From Epinephelus fuscoguttatus (taxonomy: Eukaryota > Chordata > Actinopteri > Perciformes > Serranidae), in assembly GCF_011397635.1 (NCBI RefSeq), contig NC_064759.1, forward strand, positions 15,396,428-15,460,427: 64,000 nt of DNA. The letters are read 5' to 3'. Below, piece after piece: positions 34,832-47,652 of this stretch (position 1 is the stretch's first letter; each line of letters starts with the position of its first letter). Position numbers and translations under genes: made by a program. The notes beneath the pieces are model-generated. The model searched no databases. It was not told where the DNA came from and worked only from the letters and a program-made list of their open reading frames with translations.

Positions 34832-37800
34832 CTTTCGCCCAGACAGCTCAGCAGCAGCAAGTGCAACCGCAACAGCAGCAGCAAATGGCCAAAGCCAACT
34901 TCACTCAGCAATCCACCACCAACACTATGACTGTAAAGACTGTTACTCCTGCTGCTTCTGTAGCTCCTTCCTCCACCTCCTCTGCAGCACTCCCTCTCTC
35001 CCAGCTCCTCCTGTCCTCCTCTGCTGCCCCTGTGATCCTGGTACCCACCTCAAATGTTCCTACCACCACCCAGGGCTACCCCATTGGCTCAGTGACCCCA
35101 AAAGCCAACATAAACACGCAGACTCTGGTGGTGCAGCCCCTACAACAGGCCAGCACTACTGCAGAGAAAGGACCTGTGCCAATACAGCCCAAGACAGCTC
35201 AGGGACACCGTGTACCTGTGCAGCTGCCTCCTCGACATCCACCTCCCATTCTCCCAGCACCACCCAGCAACAACCAGCACAATACTCCCCACATCCCTGT
35301 GCAGCTTGTGGGAGCCAGGCAGGGCTTAGCAGGAAACACACAGGCTGTGGCTCTGGCACAGGCACGAGGCGGCACGGCCCAGGATAGTACAGCTGGTGGG
35401 AATGTTAATGCAGTCTCCAACAACAGTGCTATGGTAAGATCAACCAGTGACCGGACGTTCATAGCAACACTGTCAGTTCTGTGTTTAGGGAGCTATGCTT
35501 AGCTCTGGGCTAAGACAGGTTTTGTTAGAGGGTCAGAAATCTACTTGCCCAAAGTCAATATTTACTTGCCATATACAAATTGCTCTATTTAACAACAGTC
35601 ACTTAAGTTAATTGTTATGAAAAATGACCCCTTTTTACCCACCTTGTTCTCAAAACTTGTGGCAAACTGTGCAGTTACATAGTTGGACACCCCCATCCCC
35701 TAACGCCACCCAACTAAACTCCTGTCTCCAGCATAATTGAAATATTTTACAATACTTTTTAGCTCCTACACTTTGTCTTTACCTGCCGCCATTTTCTCAT
35801 GTGTGCCCTGTCAGTACTGTGCTTGTGAAGCTTTTAAAAGTGATGACAAGGAAACATCATGGCTCATGCCTTTGCTACTTCCGCCATCAGCTCTGGAAAA
35901 ACAGTGTTTAATTCTATTTTTATCATTTACCAGTGTGTGAGTAGTCGAGATTTACAAGCTTGACATGCCATTGTACTTGACCCAGGCAGTCAGGCATACT
36001 TCTTTGTGAACCCTGTAAGAGTTGAGCCTGTGCTAACTTAGCCCCTTTTCACACACACATTGTAAACGCTTGGTTAACTTAAACCCAGAGCTATGTGATT
36101 CACAGTGCACTTCTACTAGCCCTGGGTTAAATGTCTGAACTTGTAACTCATGTTAACATTCAAAAAGCCCCACTGGCAAGTTTCAGCCCTGGGTTAACTC
36201 CATTTTCAGCAAATGACCTGGCAAACTTGTGGCTAACCCCGTGTCAGAGCAGGTCCAGCCCACTTGGAATATGTCAGGACTGTGCCATTGTGAACACTTG
36301 ATTAGCCATGGGCTGGCAGTCCCCTTAGCCTGGGGCTCAGAGCAGTGTGAAAGCTTGTACCAGTGTATAATGCATTGTTAACCTATTTTTCCCCCACATA
36401 TCATTAGATAAAACCTGCCATTGGCTCTCTGAAAAGAAAATCTGACTGTGATGCACCAAATGAGATGGCGACAGAATCTTCAGACTCTGCACCCACAAAA
36501 GATTCTGCTCCTCCCTTATCCCCTGCACCTACAAAGGACTCCGGTGAGTCAATTTGTCCTCTCCAAATCAAGCTTAAATTATAAGCAGCGCAACTTTGCT
36601 GTACAAATTTTAACTGTTAGTCTATAAATTTGGTTGAGAGCTTATTATTATCCTTGTTTTATTCAATCCTCACCAGCTCCTCCTGTAGCAGCCGCCTTCT
36701 CATCTCCTCCCACCCTGTCCTTGCCTCTGCCCTTGTCAAGAGGCGGGCATGGGGACAAAGACAGAGCACCTGTTCCTCAGGCAGTGGTCAAACCTCAAGT
36801 CCTCACCCACCTAATAGAGGGCTTTGTCATACAGGAGGGAGCTGAGCCCTTCCCTGTAAGTGTGCCCTGCCATGATAACACAGACCTCCCATTTAATCAA
36901 AACTCTGATTTGAAATACACTGGCTATGCACTTTTTCCTCACTGTTGGGCTTGTATTTGATGTGACAGGTTGCTGGACTCCTCAAAGACAGAGATTTCGC
37001 CCTGGTTGGCCGCTCAGAGAACGGAGCTCCATGTAAGTGGTGGAGTAGATCTTACTGTTTTTTTTAATGAGCAAGTATGATACCATGGATCTGTGTGCAT
37101 GATCAGTATTTCCTAAATGTTTAATGTAGCTTCATGCCTTCCTTCTTCAGTGTTAAAGTGTGAGTACTGTGGAAGCCTCGCCCCAGCCACCCAGTTCAGA
37201 GGATCAAAGAGGTTCTGCTCAAACACATGCGCTAAGAGGTAGGGTTTACTGTGACTTCCTGCTTCAGCTTTGTTTTTAATTTGGTTTGTTGTTTGGTGAT
37301 GTCCTACATACCTCCAACTAAACTCTACTGTGCTTTACATCAAGTGTAGGCAAACATACCAGTTTTGACTGTGCTCCTGGTTTTGCAGGTATAACGTGAG
37401 CTGCAGCCAACACTTTAAGACAAGCAGAAGGGGGAGTGGTTCAGGGCTGTCATCACCTCCTGCTCCCACTGAGAGCGGCGCCAGGCGAAGGGGCCCCTCT
37501 CGCAGGAGCAGTTCTAATATCACCTGTAATAAAATATCAAGTAGGCACCTACCTGTTAAGGTAAGATCTGTAGTTCAAAGGATTTGACTGGTGATGTTAT
37601 ATACAGTTTCTAATGAACAAATCATATGAAAAAATCAAAACCTGCTAACGAGTGTTGCCATTGAGTACTACATGTGTATTATTCCACAGCTGAAAATAGT
37701 CACCAACAGATACACTGTTAACTGTGGTGGTAAAAATTACAGTGCCCAGTCTTATTCTTACGTTTTATCATTTGCTTTTGTGTCTGAATCTCCGCTCTTT

Positions 37801-38298
37801 CTGCCACAGTGTCACTCTGAGTCCAGTCGCTCAGAGGATGTATCCAGCGACGGGGAAGAAGACGAGGACGATTCTCCTTCGCTGTCCCCGAGCTCTTCAC
37901 ACTCCTGCTCAAGAGCCGATGAGCGCAGCGCTCCTCCCTCTGACAGCTCGGCTCCTGGCAGCCTCCCACTAGATGGGGCTAACTTTCTCTCATCGACTCC
38001 TGCTCAGTGGAGTGTGGAAGAAGTCTGCAGGTTTATCTCATCACTTCAAGGTTGGTGTTCAGTAATAAGTAATTGTTCTGTGATCCCTAGCCACTAGTCT
38101 TTTCTCATTTTAAACTAATTCTGTCCTCCTGTTGGGTTGTGTCCAGGCTGTGAAGAGTTGGCCGCCCAGTTTCTGTCACAGGAAATAGACGGGCAGGCTC
38201 TGCTGCTCCTGCGAGAGGACCATCTCATCTCCACCATGAATATCAAGCTGGGTCCCGCTCTCAAGATCTGTGCCTCTATCAACACCCTGCGCGAGTGA
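32541..38298 (+). CDS. phc1: Polyhomeotic-like protein 1 (Polycomb PRC1 subunit), 13 coding exons
   Basis: Nuclear subunit of canonical Polycomb repressive complex 1. Exons: 32541-32657, 32777-32887, 32983-33048, 33141-33284, 34300-34521, 34690-35433, 36408-36543, 36677-36855, 36969-37032, 37151-37238, 37389-37560, 37810-38050, 38147-38298. The frame closes at 811 aa, shorter than human PHC1 (about 1000). The N-terminus has MSLYERQAVQALQALQRQ. Two polyglutamine tracts and Ser/Thr-rich linkers follow. The HD1 motif THLIEGFVIQEG is at about 550-565, an FCS zinc finger (LKCEYCGSLAP, FCSNTCAKR) at about 595-625, and a C-terminal SAM domain (WSVEEVCRFISSLQGC to INTLRE) at about 745-811, which mediates polymerisation. 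It is downstream of m6pr as in human 12p13. PHC1 rather than PHC2/3 rests on synteny and the N-terminus. Confidence 0.95.
33855..34195 (+). repeat. Interspersed repeat fragment in a phc1 intron
   Basis: Text starting AAAGGGAAATTTCGGTTTAT and ending near GGCTAACGGCTAACATGCTA matches a repeat I recognise from other fish genomes. It is non-coding. Ends are not defined. Confidence 0.45.
34399..34473 (+). repeat. CAG/CAA tract coding 25 glutamines in phc1
   Basis: Eighteen pure CAG codons are followed by four CAA and three CAG, all in the phc1 frame in coding exon 5. The long pure run makes length polymorphism likely. Confidence 0.95.
34789..34830 (+). repeat. Pure CAG tract coding 14 glutamines in phc1
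   Basis: Fourteen uninterrupted CAG codons in coding exon 6, followed by further Q-rich text to about 34890. Confidence 0.95.
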
Positions 38299-39090
38299 TG
38301 CAGTGAGTTCTTCAGAGGGTCACCAGGAGCGTGTTCTCATTGGAATCAATACCTACGCCTTTTTAGTAAGAAGTTTTAAAAAGACTGAGATCTACGGGGA
38401 CAGTGAGCGGTGTTTATAAACAGTGGTTCACCATTGGTCATGTGGAGACATGGGGATGGACAGTTTACTTTCTGGACATTGAATGTGCAAGCACATGTAT
38501 GTATACTGTTAATGTGCGAGTGTTGAGCATGGACAGTCTGAACTCTCCATGTCAGTAGTGTTTGTAGAAGCCTTTTGTATGTTTACTCTTAAGAAACTGT
38601 GCAGATCTGCCAGCCTGCAGCAATCTGTGCTAGATCTAACTAGGACAGTTCATCTGTTGGGTTGAAAAGGAAAAAAAAGAGACGTTGCCTTCTTGCTGTA
38701 TTTCAAATGGTGCTTTAACTTTAGTGATATGATTTGGAGTGATGGCATCATCAGTCCACTACATTTATATATTTCAGTCTTTTTAGTAGTTGTTTATTTA
38801 CCATAGACGTTCGATCCAGGCTCCAATCACACCGAGCAAAGGACACTCAGAAAGCCTGGCGTTTTTAATTAGTTCATTTTACCAGTTAGTAAAAGTTTAG
38901 TTTTGTATCTTTTCCATTTTGTACTACAATCAAAGTTATTTTTTCATGGATATGATATAGTTTTAGTAGCTTTAATCAACCTAACTACCTGAAAATAGGT
39001 ATTCCTCATGGTTTGCTCTCTCAAGGGCTCAGTGGAAGTGCTCTGTGTACATGTATGCAGTACTACCAATAAACAATACCTGTTACTGGA
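38299..39090 (+). other. 3-prime UTR of phc1
   Basis: AATAAA at 39068-39073 is the likely polyadenylation signal, giving a 3-prime UTR of about 790 bp. A (TG)n run follows at 39093. Confidence 0.65.
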
Positions 39091-39252
39091 CCTTTGTGTG
39101 TGTGTGTACTTTTATTACCTCCATGACGGCCACTTGAAAATGAAAAAGATCACCACCTACATAAAACAAAATTTGCAACCGCACTGTCTATCTTTCCGCC
39201 TCTGTGCGTGGAGGCATAACAATAAAAAAGATCACTGCAGGACTTGTAATAT

Positions 39253-39258
39253 TTTATT
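39253..39258 (-). other. Polyadenylation signal of styk1
   Basis: AATAAA on the minus strand, about 600 bp past the styk1 stop. The styk1 3-prime UTR would then run from about 39235 to 39853, ending about 150 bp from the phc1 end. Confidence 0.5.
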
Positions 39259-39853
39259 CACATTTAAATTTGTGTAAACAGTTTGAGCTCATTTCTTGCC
39301 TGTAGATGTTCATATGAACTGAGCTTATAGAGAAAACAGTGAGTGTCAATACATGTAAATACATTTATGTGCCCTTCATTTCCACAATGCTAAATATAGA
39401 ACAGTACAAAATACGATTATAACATATATTACATCTGTTAATATACATTTGCTTTGGGATCTGTAAACTGTCCTAACAGTATGGACTACAAGTTCAGGAT
39501 GCAGCAGCTGTACAAAGATCAAGTTTACATATCATAAAGTGCACTACTACAAAACTACTAGGTGTATTTCCCCAACTAAACCTGAAAGAGTTAGGCTTTG
39601 CCTCGACAGATGAAGACACACATGAATGAGGTCTTACTAAGAGGAAAATAAATAGCCCCCAAAAGTAAATAACTTAGACAGTAAACAGTTTTTTCTTGTT
39701 TCCACTGTGTGAAACTGACGTAGGAGAATGTATATAATGAATAACCAAGTCTGAAACACTTTTTTTGCACCTGAAAGACATTGTTCTGTAGAAGTGCACG
39801 TTGGGGTATCACTGAGGAGAATAGTGCAACTATTGTACTGGCACACGGACGGA

Positions 39854-42800
39854 TCAGAAAACAGTGTAGCTGTTTGCATCCCCGTATCCTGCCTCCTGCA
39901 GGTACTGCTCAATGTTAATTGTCCCGGACGCCTTGAGGACTTTGTCAGAGGCACTTTTCTCTCCTGAGAGGAGCTTCCGGCTCACCTCAGCCAGCGTGGG
40001 TCGATCCTGATCCTTCCACTGGCAACAGCCCTTAATGAGGGAGTATCTGAGAGAGAGGTCACAGGGGATTTGTTAAAGAGGGAAACTGCACGCTGATTTG
40101 GTTGTGTCTTATGTGGATGCAGTGGATACTCACAGTGCGCTGGAGCAGTTGGAGGGTTTTTTCAAACTTTTCCCTCGTTGATGAAACTGAAGAAGCTCAG
40201 TAACTGGGATTTCTGCAAATGGAGCTTCACCTAGAGAGAAAAAAGTACATGTAGTAGGTAGGCATATAAGTATTTTTACATTGCTATATAAATATATTGT
40301 ATTACACAGTAACTTTTCTGGAAAATCAATAGAGAAGCTCTGTTCAACATTGGGGACACAAACACACACGAAGTGAAGAGTTGGTTTGGGGATAAAATAC
40401 TTAAAGTCAACTTACCCAGTGTTGCCATTTCAAACAGTAAGAGGCCAAACGACCAGCTAGAGAGGAACACAGAGGCAAAAATTCCCTTAATAATATACTC
40501 ACAGAACATGCATTTCCTGCTTCTCACATCTTTATTGGAGGCTGTAAACTACAGACAACACCAGACATGAAAACGGAAGCACTCACATGTCGCTGCTCTG
40601 ACTGGCAGGTCTCCTGGCTAACAGCTCTGGTGCCTGCCACTTCTTCATGCTGGGATCGTCTCTCTGAGTGGTTCCCTGGTTCTTCCTTGTGTAGACGCCA
40701 TGCAGGCCCCAAAGCTTGGCCGTGTGCTCCTTGGAGACCAGCACGCTGCGGGCACGGATGTTTCCGTGGAGAAGGTCTTTACTGTGAAGGAACTCCTGAT
40801 TGGGCGACAAGAGAAGGGGAATTTTAAGATTTAACACACAAGTCTGCACAGTTCATTTTAATTTAGTCTGACATGAAGTAAATGTGTGAAGATCTTCCTA
40901 AAATCTCATATTTTTAAAGCATCTGTGTTAGACAGTATGTTGTTATGGCTGAGACAGATTTTTAGCGGCTCTAAAGATGTCAATTTTGCGCTCTTGGTCT
41001 GTTAGTGGATTGGTTTAACACTTTAGTCCAAACTGAAATATCTAACTATTAACTAACCGTCAGGCCAAACAATGTAAAACAATGTATCTACAATGTATCT
41101 ACTTACATAGTGGCCAAACAATGGAATTACATCTCTTGGGTCCGTCACATGATGTCATGGGGCCTAAAAATGACTTTTACCCACTTCACTTATATTGTGA
41201 AAAAGATGTCTGTAAATCAGAGGATACAATTTTTGAGCATCACAACCCCTACGATTCACTTTCCCGATTTGAGTCTTTCAGTCCAATAACATCTCAGAAG
41301 TATGGAAAAAAAAGTTAGCTGCTCAGTTGGCAAAGTTGCAGCAAAAGATCCAGGTAATTTTATACCTGGGAAGATGAACTTTTTTGGTCTCATGTGCCAC
41401 TGGTGATCCTGATTTTCCTCTTGAGCCACCTTGAGGTTCACAGTTTTGGTTTTGAGTGAGAAATCTTAACAACTATTGGATGGATTACCAGGAAATCAGC
41501 TTCAGACACTCAAGGCAGGACTGACAAAACTCTGTCGAATCCTCCAGATTTTCATCTCATTTCATCTCTCATCAGGTCAAAATTTAATTTCTTAACCTTT
41601 TTGTAAGTACTTTTATCACCAAGTACCAGTCATACCTGATGACATCACCATCAACCTCAGCTGCTTGTAGTGCTAACTAGCAAATGTTTACAAGTTACCA
41701 CCTTAGATAAACAAACATAATGAACACAGTAAACATTACCTGGTAACATCAGCATGTTAGCATAGTTACAGTGAGAATGTTAGCATGCTGATGTTAGCAT
41801 TTAGCTTGGCAAAAGTAGCCTACAGCCTCCAGAGCTGCTTGCATGGCTGTAGACTCTTAATGTGTTTCTGTTTTTCACTACTTTTCCAAGCAAAAAACGA
41901 TGAGACATTAGTCATCTTTGGGACTGTCAGGATGATGATGATCTGTATGATGAAGGCCCGTGGTGTAGTGGTAGTTTATGAGGTGGGTGTACTACAAGGT
42001 AAATGGGTAGGTTATAAAGGAGGAAGTGGGTAGGCTTTTTGGCTGATGGGTGGATATACTTTAAATGGACAGAAAAAGAGGTGGGTATACCCTGTACACC
42101 TGTGTATACTCTCCACTACACCACTGATGAGGGCCTATTGGAGGGAAACCCTGTCGACAAGTAAATGCTGACATGGCAACAGGACAGGATTAATGTATGT
42201 CACCAGGGATTTGAAAGTCAAATATAAGTGGGGATATATGTTTGTTCGCATACTGACCAATGCTGAGGCCACCTGTTTGGCCATGGTAAATATTCGTCTC
42301 TCTGTCATGTCACATGGAGGATCCACATGTTCCTGGAAAAAAACAAAACAAGATAAGTAACTTTAATATTCAGAGGATGACACAATCATCATTTTGCTCC
42401 TTTTTTGCTTTAAATATATATTTTGATGCATAAAGTGAGTTGACACATGTAGCAGCAGTATCCCCCTCTGCAGAAATATACCTGTCTGCATCGCCACAGG
42501 TAGCTGAGCAGGTCTCTGTTCTCCAGCTCTTCCACCACTGTAACCAGAGGAGCTCGAAGTGAGACTACACCCAGAAGCTCTGGCAGGAAGGGGTGTGGTC
42601 CCAGCTGGGCCAGGAAGGATGCAAAGCCCAGGAAGCTGTGTCTCTCTGTGGCATCAGCAGAGTCTGCAAAGGGCAAAGATGAGACGGAGATGAAAGAGGA
42701 ACTATGCAGTTACAGAAAATCACTTGAGAAAGACCTGCAAATTACAGCATTAAAGGCTTAGGTTAAATTCAAGTCTGGTCGTCTCACCGTTTAGGACTCG

Positions 42801-44838
42801 CAGCACCACATTCCTGTTCTCCATGCGGGCCCTGTAGAGGGACACAGAGGTGTCGGAGCGCAGGGAGAAGGCAGTAGGCAGGGGGGTAACCAGGTTGAAG
42901 GACTCGGGCAGCCTCTGACGGGGCAGCTCTCTGGGCTGGACGATGGGAGTGAAACTGGGCTTGTAGGGCTGCGGCGGGGGGCTGGCTGTGAGCGGGGGTG
43001 TGTCCACAGCCGAGGAGAGGTTTTTGGAGTAGTATGTGTTTGGGGGGTGGAAGGTGGAGTAGGAACTGGGCATGTCCAGAGCGATGCTTTCATGCTCCAG
43101 GGCATTGAGACCTGGTGGAGCTGTGGACAGAGAGAGGCGGGGGGGACAGAGAATCATTATTAGAGATAAGTGCAGGGATTTACATGGGAGTGGTTCAGTA
43201 GGACTATTGGCACTCCCCAGTTCTTCCAGGCTGCTTAACTAACTACTTAAATATAAATAAAGTACCCATCAATAAATAACACAGTGACTTAAGTGATAAA
43301 AACAACCCAAAAATATAATGTACGCATTAATTATGGTTACACTATTTATCCTTGTGTAGTGCTGGAATAATTCAAATAATCAAATAATGATATAATTCAG
43401 CCTGCAGGTCACTAGTTGTCTACGTAAAGAATCACGACCTTTCACTCTGGTTGACTCATTTTTCCAGCCATGGCCAGAGAAAGACCCAGTGTGGGTGGAA
43501 ACCGGTCGGTATTCTCCTTTTGCAATCTTTAGCTTTGTTACACCCTTAACCAATAAAGGCATTTTAACTGCATATCATATATGTTAGTGTGCCTGAAGTG
43601 AGCCCAGTGGCTTCCCTTTTTTTCCTGTACTACAGGTACGTTTTAAGTTGTTTAAAACAATTATAATTTGCCCCATAGCTGCAATTTTACTGCTCCTCTT
43701 TGGTCCTTACAGAGTAGGAGGTGATTACTTTTGAAATCTAATGTCATTTATTTGCATAAATAGAATGTAACAGCAAAACTAAGTGATTATTAGACACCAT
43801 TTCTATCTCAAAATTCTGTTGTACAAAAAAAAGTGGAAGAAGATGTGTGACGAGGACTAGTTTTTACTGTTAAATGTACATATTCAAGAGTCTATGACAC
43901 AAGTGCTGATGTTTAAACAATATCTCACCTATGTCAGATGACCAGAAACATTTTATTGGAAGACATTTTTAAGTGAGTCTGCACAATAATAAACTGGGGT
44001 AAAATCACTTTCAGTGTTTTATCTCTTACATTTTTCTGATGTATTTGTGTATATACTTTTGGGGTCAATTGTTCAATTATAATACTCTGAGTGATTGTCT
44101 CTAGAGAATTTTTATAGTTTTATAAGCGTCTGTGACATTGCTGGCTTCATACTTTATTAAACTGACAACATGGTGAGTCAGATTTGTAGCTGAGCTTGTG
44201 CTGAAATTAATGATACCATGATTGTGGGATAAGGGCAGCTTAAAAGGTGCTTAACAAAGATAAAAATGAATGCATAGAAATTCGGCTTAAATTTAGTAAA
44301 ATGAACCTGGACTGTGGATTAAAACTCCTGGAAAAGCAAAACACAAAAACCCACATATGGAATCAGTTTGCTGACTGTTTGCAGACAGATCCAATGTCAT
44401 TTCGGTAATCAGTCTTACCATCAATGCCATGCAGCACTCTCCTGGTGGTCAGCTTTGAGGCCTGCGGACGGATGCGATCGACTTTCTCCGGACAAAAGCG
44501 CAGCAGCAAAATGAAGACCAGGGTGACCAGGAAGCTGGCCAGCAGCAGGATGGGCACAACAATCACCTCCTGCTCATACACACGTATCTCTGCACACAGG
44601 GGCACACACACAAAGAAACAAAAATCTTTACTATCACACAGCAGGGTTGAGACACAGTGCTGTCAAAGTGGCAGACATGTTGGTCTGTTCAATCTGTGCT
44701 GGTATGTGTGGTATATTTAACAAAGCCTCTGAAGGCCAGAGCAGGTAAGTGGCCAAATTCTTTAAGCAGCTGATTAAACTCACCACAGATAGTATCTCCA
44801 TGTTTGCAGCGGAAGTCTGCCTCTGATACTGAAGACAT
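39854..44838 (-). CDS. styk1: STYK1/NOK-like single-pass receptor pseudokinase, 9 coding exons
   Basis: Related to STYK1 (NOK), a membrane kinase-like protein lacking a large ectodomain. Exons from 5-prime: 44784-44838, 44419-44589, 42788-43120, 42482-42663, 42258-42332, 40587-40795, 40416-40456, 40134-40230, 39854-40046. The frame closes at 451 aa. A short N-terminus is followed by a membrane helix at about 28-50 (VIVVPILLLASFLVTLVFI), a proline-rich juxtamembrane stretch and a kinase-like domain. Kinase motifs are altered: the usual VAIK is VVLRVL, HRDxxxxN is HGNIRARS, and DFG is WGL. SSDIWSFGLLLFEMATLG and CCQWKDQDRP mark the C-lobe. Human STYK1 also deviates (HGD, CGL) but keeps the HGD aspartate. 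It lies tail-to-tail with phc1. Confidence 0.88.
41440..41870 (+). repeat. Common fish interspersed repeat in a styk1 intron
   Basis: Contains AACTATTGGATGGATTACCA, ATCAGGTCAAAATTTAA, GTGCTAACTAGCAAATG, TTAGCATGCTGATGTTAGC and GGCTGTAGACTCTTAA in the order known from a widespread teleost repeat. A partial reverse copy lies at 48775-48905. Confidence 0.6.
43160..44400. other. styk1 intron, nothing recognised
   Basis: AT-rich intronic sequence. No exon, repeat family or RNA gene was recognised. Confidence 0.4.
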
Positions 44839-46016
44839 CCTGGTAAATATATAAAAAGATGAGATTAAAGCATTTTACTCACTTTGACCATTTCTCATAA
44901 ACAGCTCACACAGTCAAACTTTATATCCAGTATGTTTCTAGCATTTCCATGAGCTTGCAGATGTTATGTAACAGTTTTAGGACATTTTCTATTCATGATA
45001 ACAGCACATAAAGTGACAGTGGTGTCTTTGGGGCTGAATCTGGGAAGAGTAACTTGACTCTTGCAGGTGTGAAGGTGTCTGGGCGAACGTGTAACTGAGA
45101 CCAGGAACTTCAGACGTTGTATCACTGACTCTGAGGTATGCCAGACTGTGGATCCCGTGTAACAAAAATCTTTGATCCCTTTGGTCTCAAAAAAGAGACC
45201 TCAATCATTGATCAATCCTTAGATGAAGTATTACTTAATGAGCTTCACCACAGCTGCATACGGAAATAAAATGTGTCATCCTAAACCGAGGGATCCCCAT
45301 GCTCTATATCTGGATTTAGAGCAGCTTTAACAGGGTGTATACAGGTATCAGACCCTTAAATTGACCTTTTCAAAATGTTTCTTAACCCAATTTAAGACTG
45401 CTTATGGAAGAATCTACTTTTCTAAAGAAGCATTGCAGGTAAGTATAAAGCTAAGTAGTATATGAGGTGCTGGAGGTGGGTTTTGTGTAGGAATATGGTT
45501 ATTAGAATGAGTTTTATCAACCTTTTGCCAACAGGGAAGTGCAAGTATTAAGTGAAAAGACAGTAAAAGGTTGAGAAAAGAAGAAATAAGGTAAATGTTT
45601 GTGGCAATCAAGACCCTTAAGGCCAAATTCAAGACTATTTAATGACTTTTAAGGTCAAATTAATACTTTATATGTGGTACATACTACACTGTAGTAACAC
45701 AGGGACAATCTTCAACCACATGATCATACTCTCCACGTCAGATCTGAGATCTCTAAACCTGTTCACCTGCATTTTTTGACCTGTAAATGCTACTGTTGTT
45801 CCACACACCCAAAGGGCAAACGAAGCACCTGCTTGCACATTCAGAGCTAACAAAATGATTACCAGACATGGACTAACCAGAGTGAGACACACATTTAAGC
45901 TCTCATTAGATTAATATCATGCATCAACATCAGCTCACTCTACCTCAGAGATACCTCTGTGATGTGACTGTGAGAACAGAGCAAAGGAAAAGACATGTAG
46001 TGTATAAAATCCTTAC

Positions 46017-46160
46017 CTCGGCTCCTTCAGTTGTGTTTTATATCCCAAAAGAAAATGTCCAATCCTGTTATTCCAGGCTCATGTTCCCCTCCTTCACAAG
46101 GCCAGGCACTTTTCACACATCCTCCCAACTGAATGTGTTGTGCTGCTCAGATCTTTATTG
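46017..46160 (-). other. Probable 5-prime untranslated exon of styk1
   Basis: A donor (GGAGCCGAG then GTAAG) lies at 46012-46016 on the minus strand, upstream of the coding-start exon whose acceptor is at 44840-44841. The upstream boundary is a guess. The intron between (44840-46011) shows no other gene. Confidence 0.4.
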
Positions 46161-46839
46161 TCTTGTTTTTCTCAGGCGACCTGTCCGGCTCAGGGGATCA
46201 ATGCGCTGCGCTCTGTTTGTCTATGCTCCACGTTGTGTGTGTGTTTTCTTAACTCCACCCTCCTCACCTACACCTTGTCCCCGTGCTCTCCTATTTACCG
46301 CTTCCTTCTTCCTCCTATCTGCCTCCCTCCTCAGGTTTTAAAAATGATGCATCAACTGATGTCAGGTTTATAGATGTCCACAGTCTCGCCCTGCCTTTTC
46401 TTTGAGTGTCCTCGACTCCATTCTGTCATTAGCTGTTTCACTGAAGTCAACATATGTCAACTATTTGTAGCCCTGCCTTTCTCCTCTTTGTTTGGGAAAA
46501 CTGGTCCTGCCACTCTTCGTCATTTTTAGGCCTTTTGTTAGGCATGTTTTGCCTTCACTGAAGTGGAACTTGTAGGACAAGCTTGGCCTGCTCTGGAGTA
46601 TTTAGTCAACGATAATGACTTTCATTTCTTTCCAGGTACAGGCATTAAATGAGGACACATAATCCTGCATCTTGAAAAGAATATAGACAGTGCACTGTCA
46701 ATTCTGCTGTGTCTATGGTTAAATCTGTTTTTAATTTCAATCAGCTGCTTTCAGCTATCACAACTAACTGGAAATGGAAACTTAAAAAAACTGCTGTGCG
46801 CATCTGGTACAAGACGCCAGAAATGGCCATTCAAAATAT

Positions 46840-47610
46840 AGATAAATAAAAGATTTTAAATTTATTTTACAGAGAAGTGCTCTTACTGCTTTCCCTCATA
46901 TAATCTGTTCTTTTTGGGAAGACGAATTTGTCATTTCAATACCTTGGAAACTATGTTTTAGTTCAATGTACAAAACAACAATTGATTCTTATCCTATCAG
47001 ATCTTTCAACTGAAGAGCTTCTGTAAAATGATTGCGTCTAAAAAAACAACTTAATATGTTTAACACTGAAAAATCGTCCCTGTGTAGATTCTGCAATGAG
47101 GAAGAGGAAGACAAGTTGCATTTGTTTTTCTGCTGCCCTTGTGTTGCAGGTTTGTGGACTGATATCTAAGACTGGCAGGGGCCACCCAACATTTCTTTTG
47201 AACTTACGCCTGTAAACATTTTATTGGGGGTCCTAGATAAAAACTGTCCCCAGATTATAAATACAATTATTCTGTTGGGTAAAGCTCAAGATTTAAATTG
47301 AATTTTCCTTAAATACTGTGCAATGTCTTATGGAAAAAAGTATTGCTACAAATCATTGCGAAGTAGCACAACATAACATGAAAAGGGAGAAAATTTGCTC
47401 TTACTAAATAGAATTTATAATAATAATTTTGCTCTGTCATATAAATTTTACTGGTATTATCAACTTAGTCATTTTAATCTTTTATTCACTTTGGTCTGTA
47501 TAAGTCTAACTTTTTTGTTTGTTTCATTCTTGTGTTGCTTTTCCTTTTGTGAGACTATATCATCATGTCATGTTGTCACCTGTGCTGTGTGTAGTATTAT
47601 TTGCCTGTAA
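46840..47610 (+). mobile_element. LINE remnant, L1-like ORF2 C-terminus
   Basis: The reading near 47070-47160 gives TEKSSLCRFCNEEEEDKLHL followed by FFCCPC, the Cys-containing end typical of L1-type ORF2, and then VNILLGVLDK near 47212. Stops and frame changes break it. A short T-rich tail and A-run follow. Confidence 0.55.
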
Positions 47611-47652
47611 TTAAAAAAATAATAACAGTGCACTGTCAGCCAAGATAGTGCA

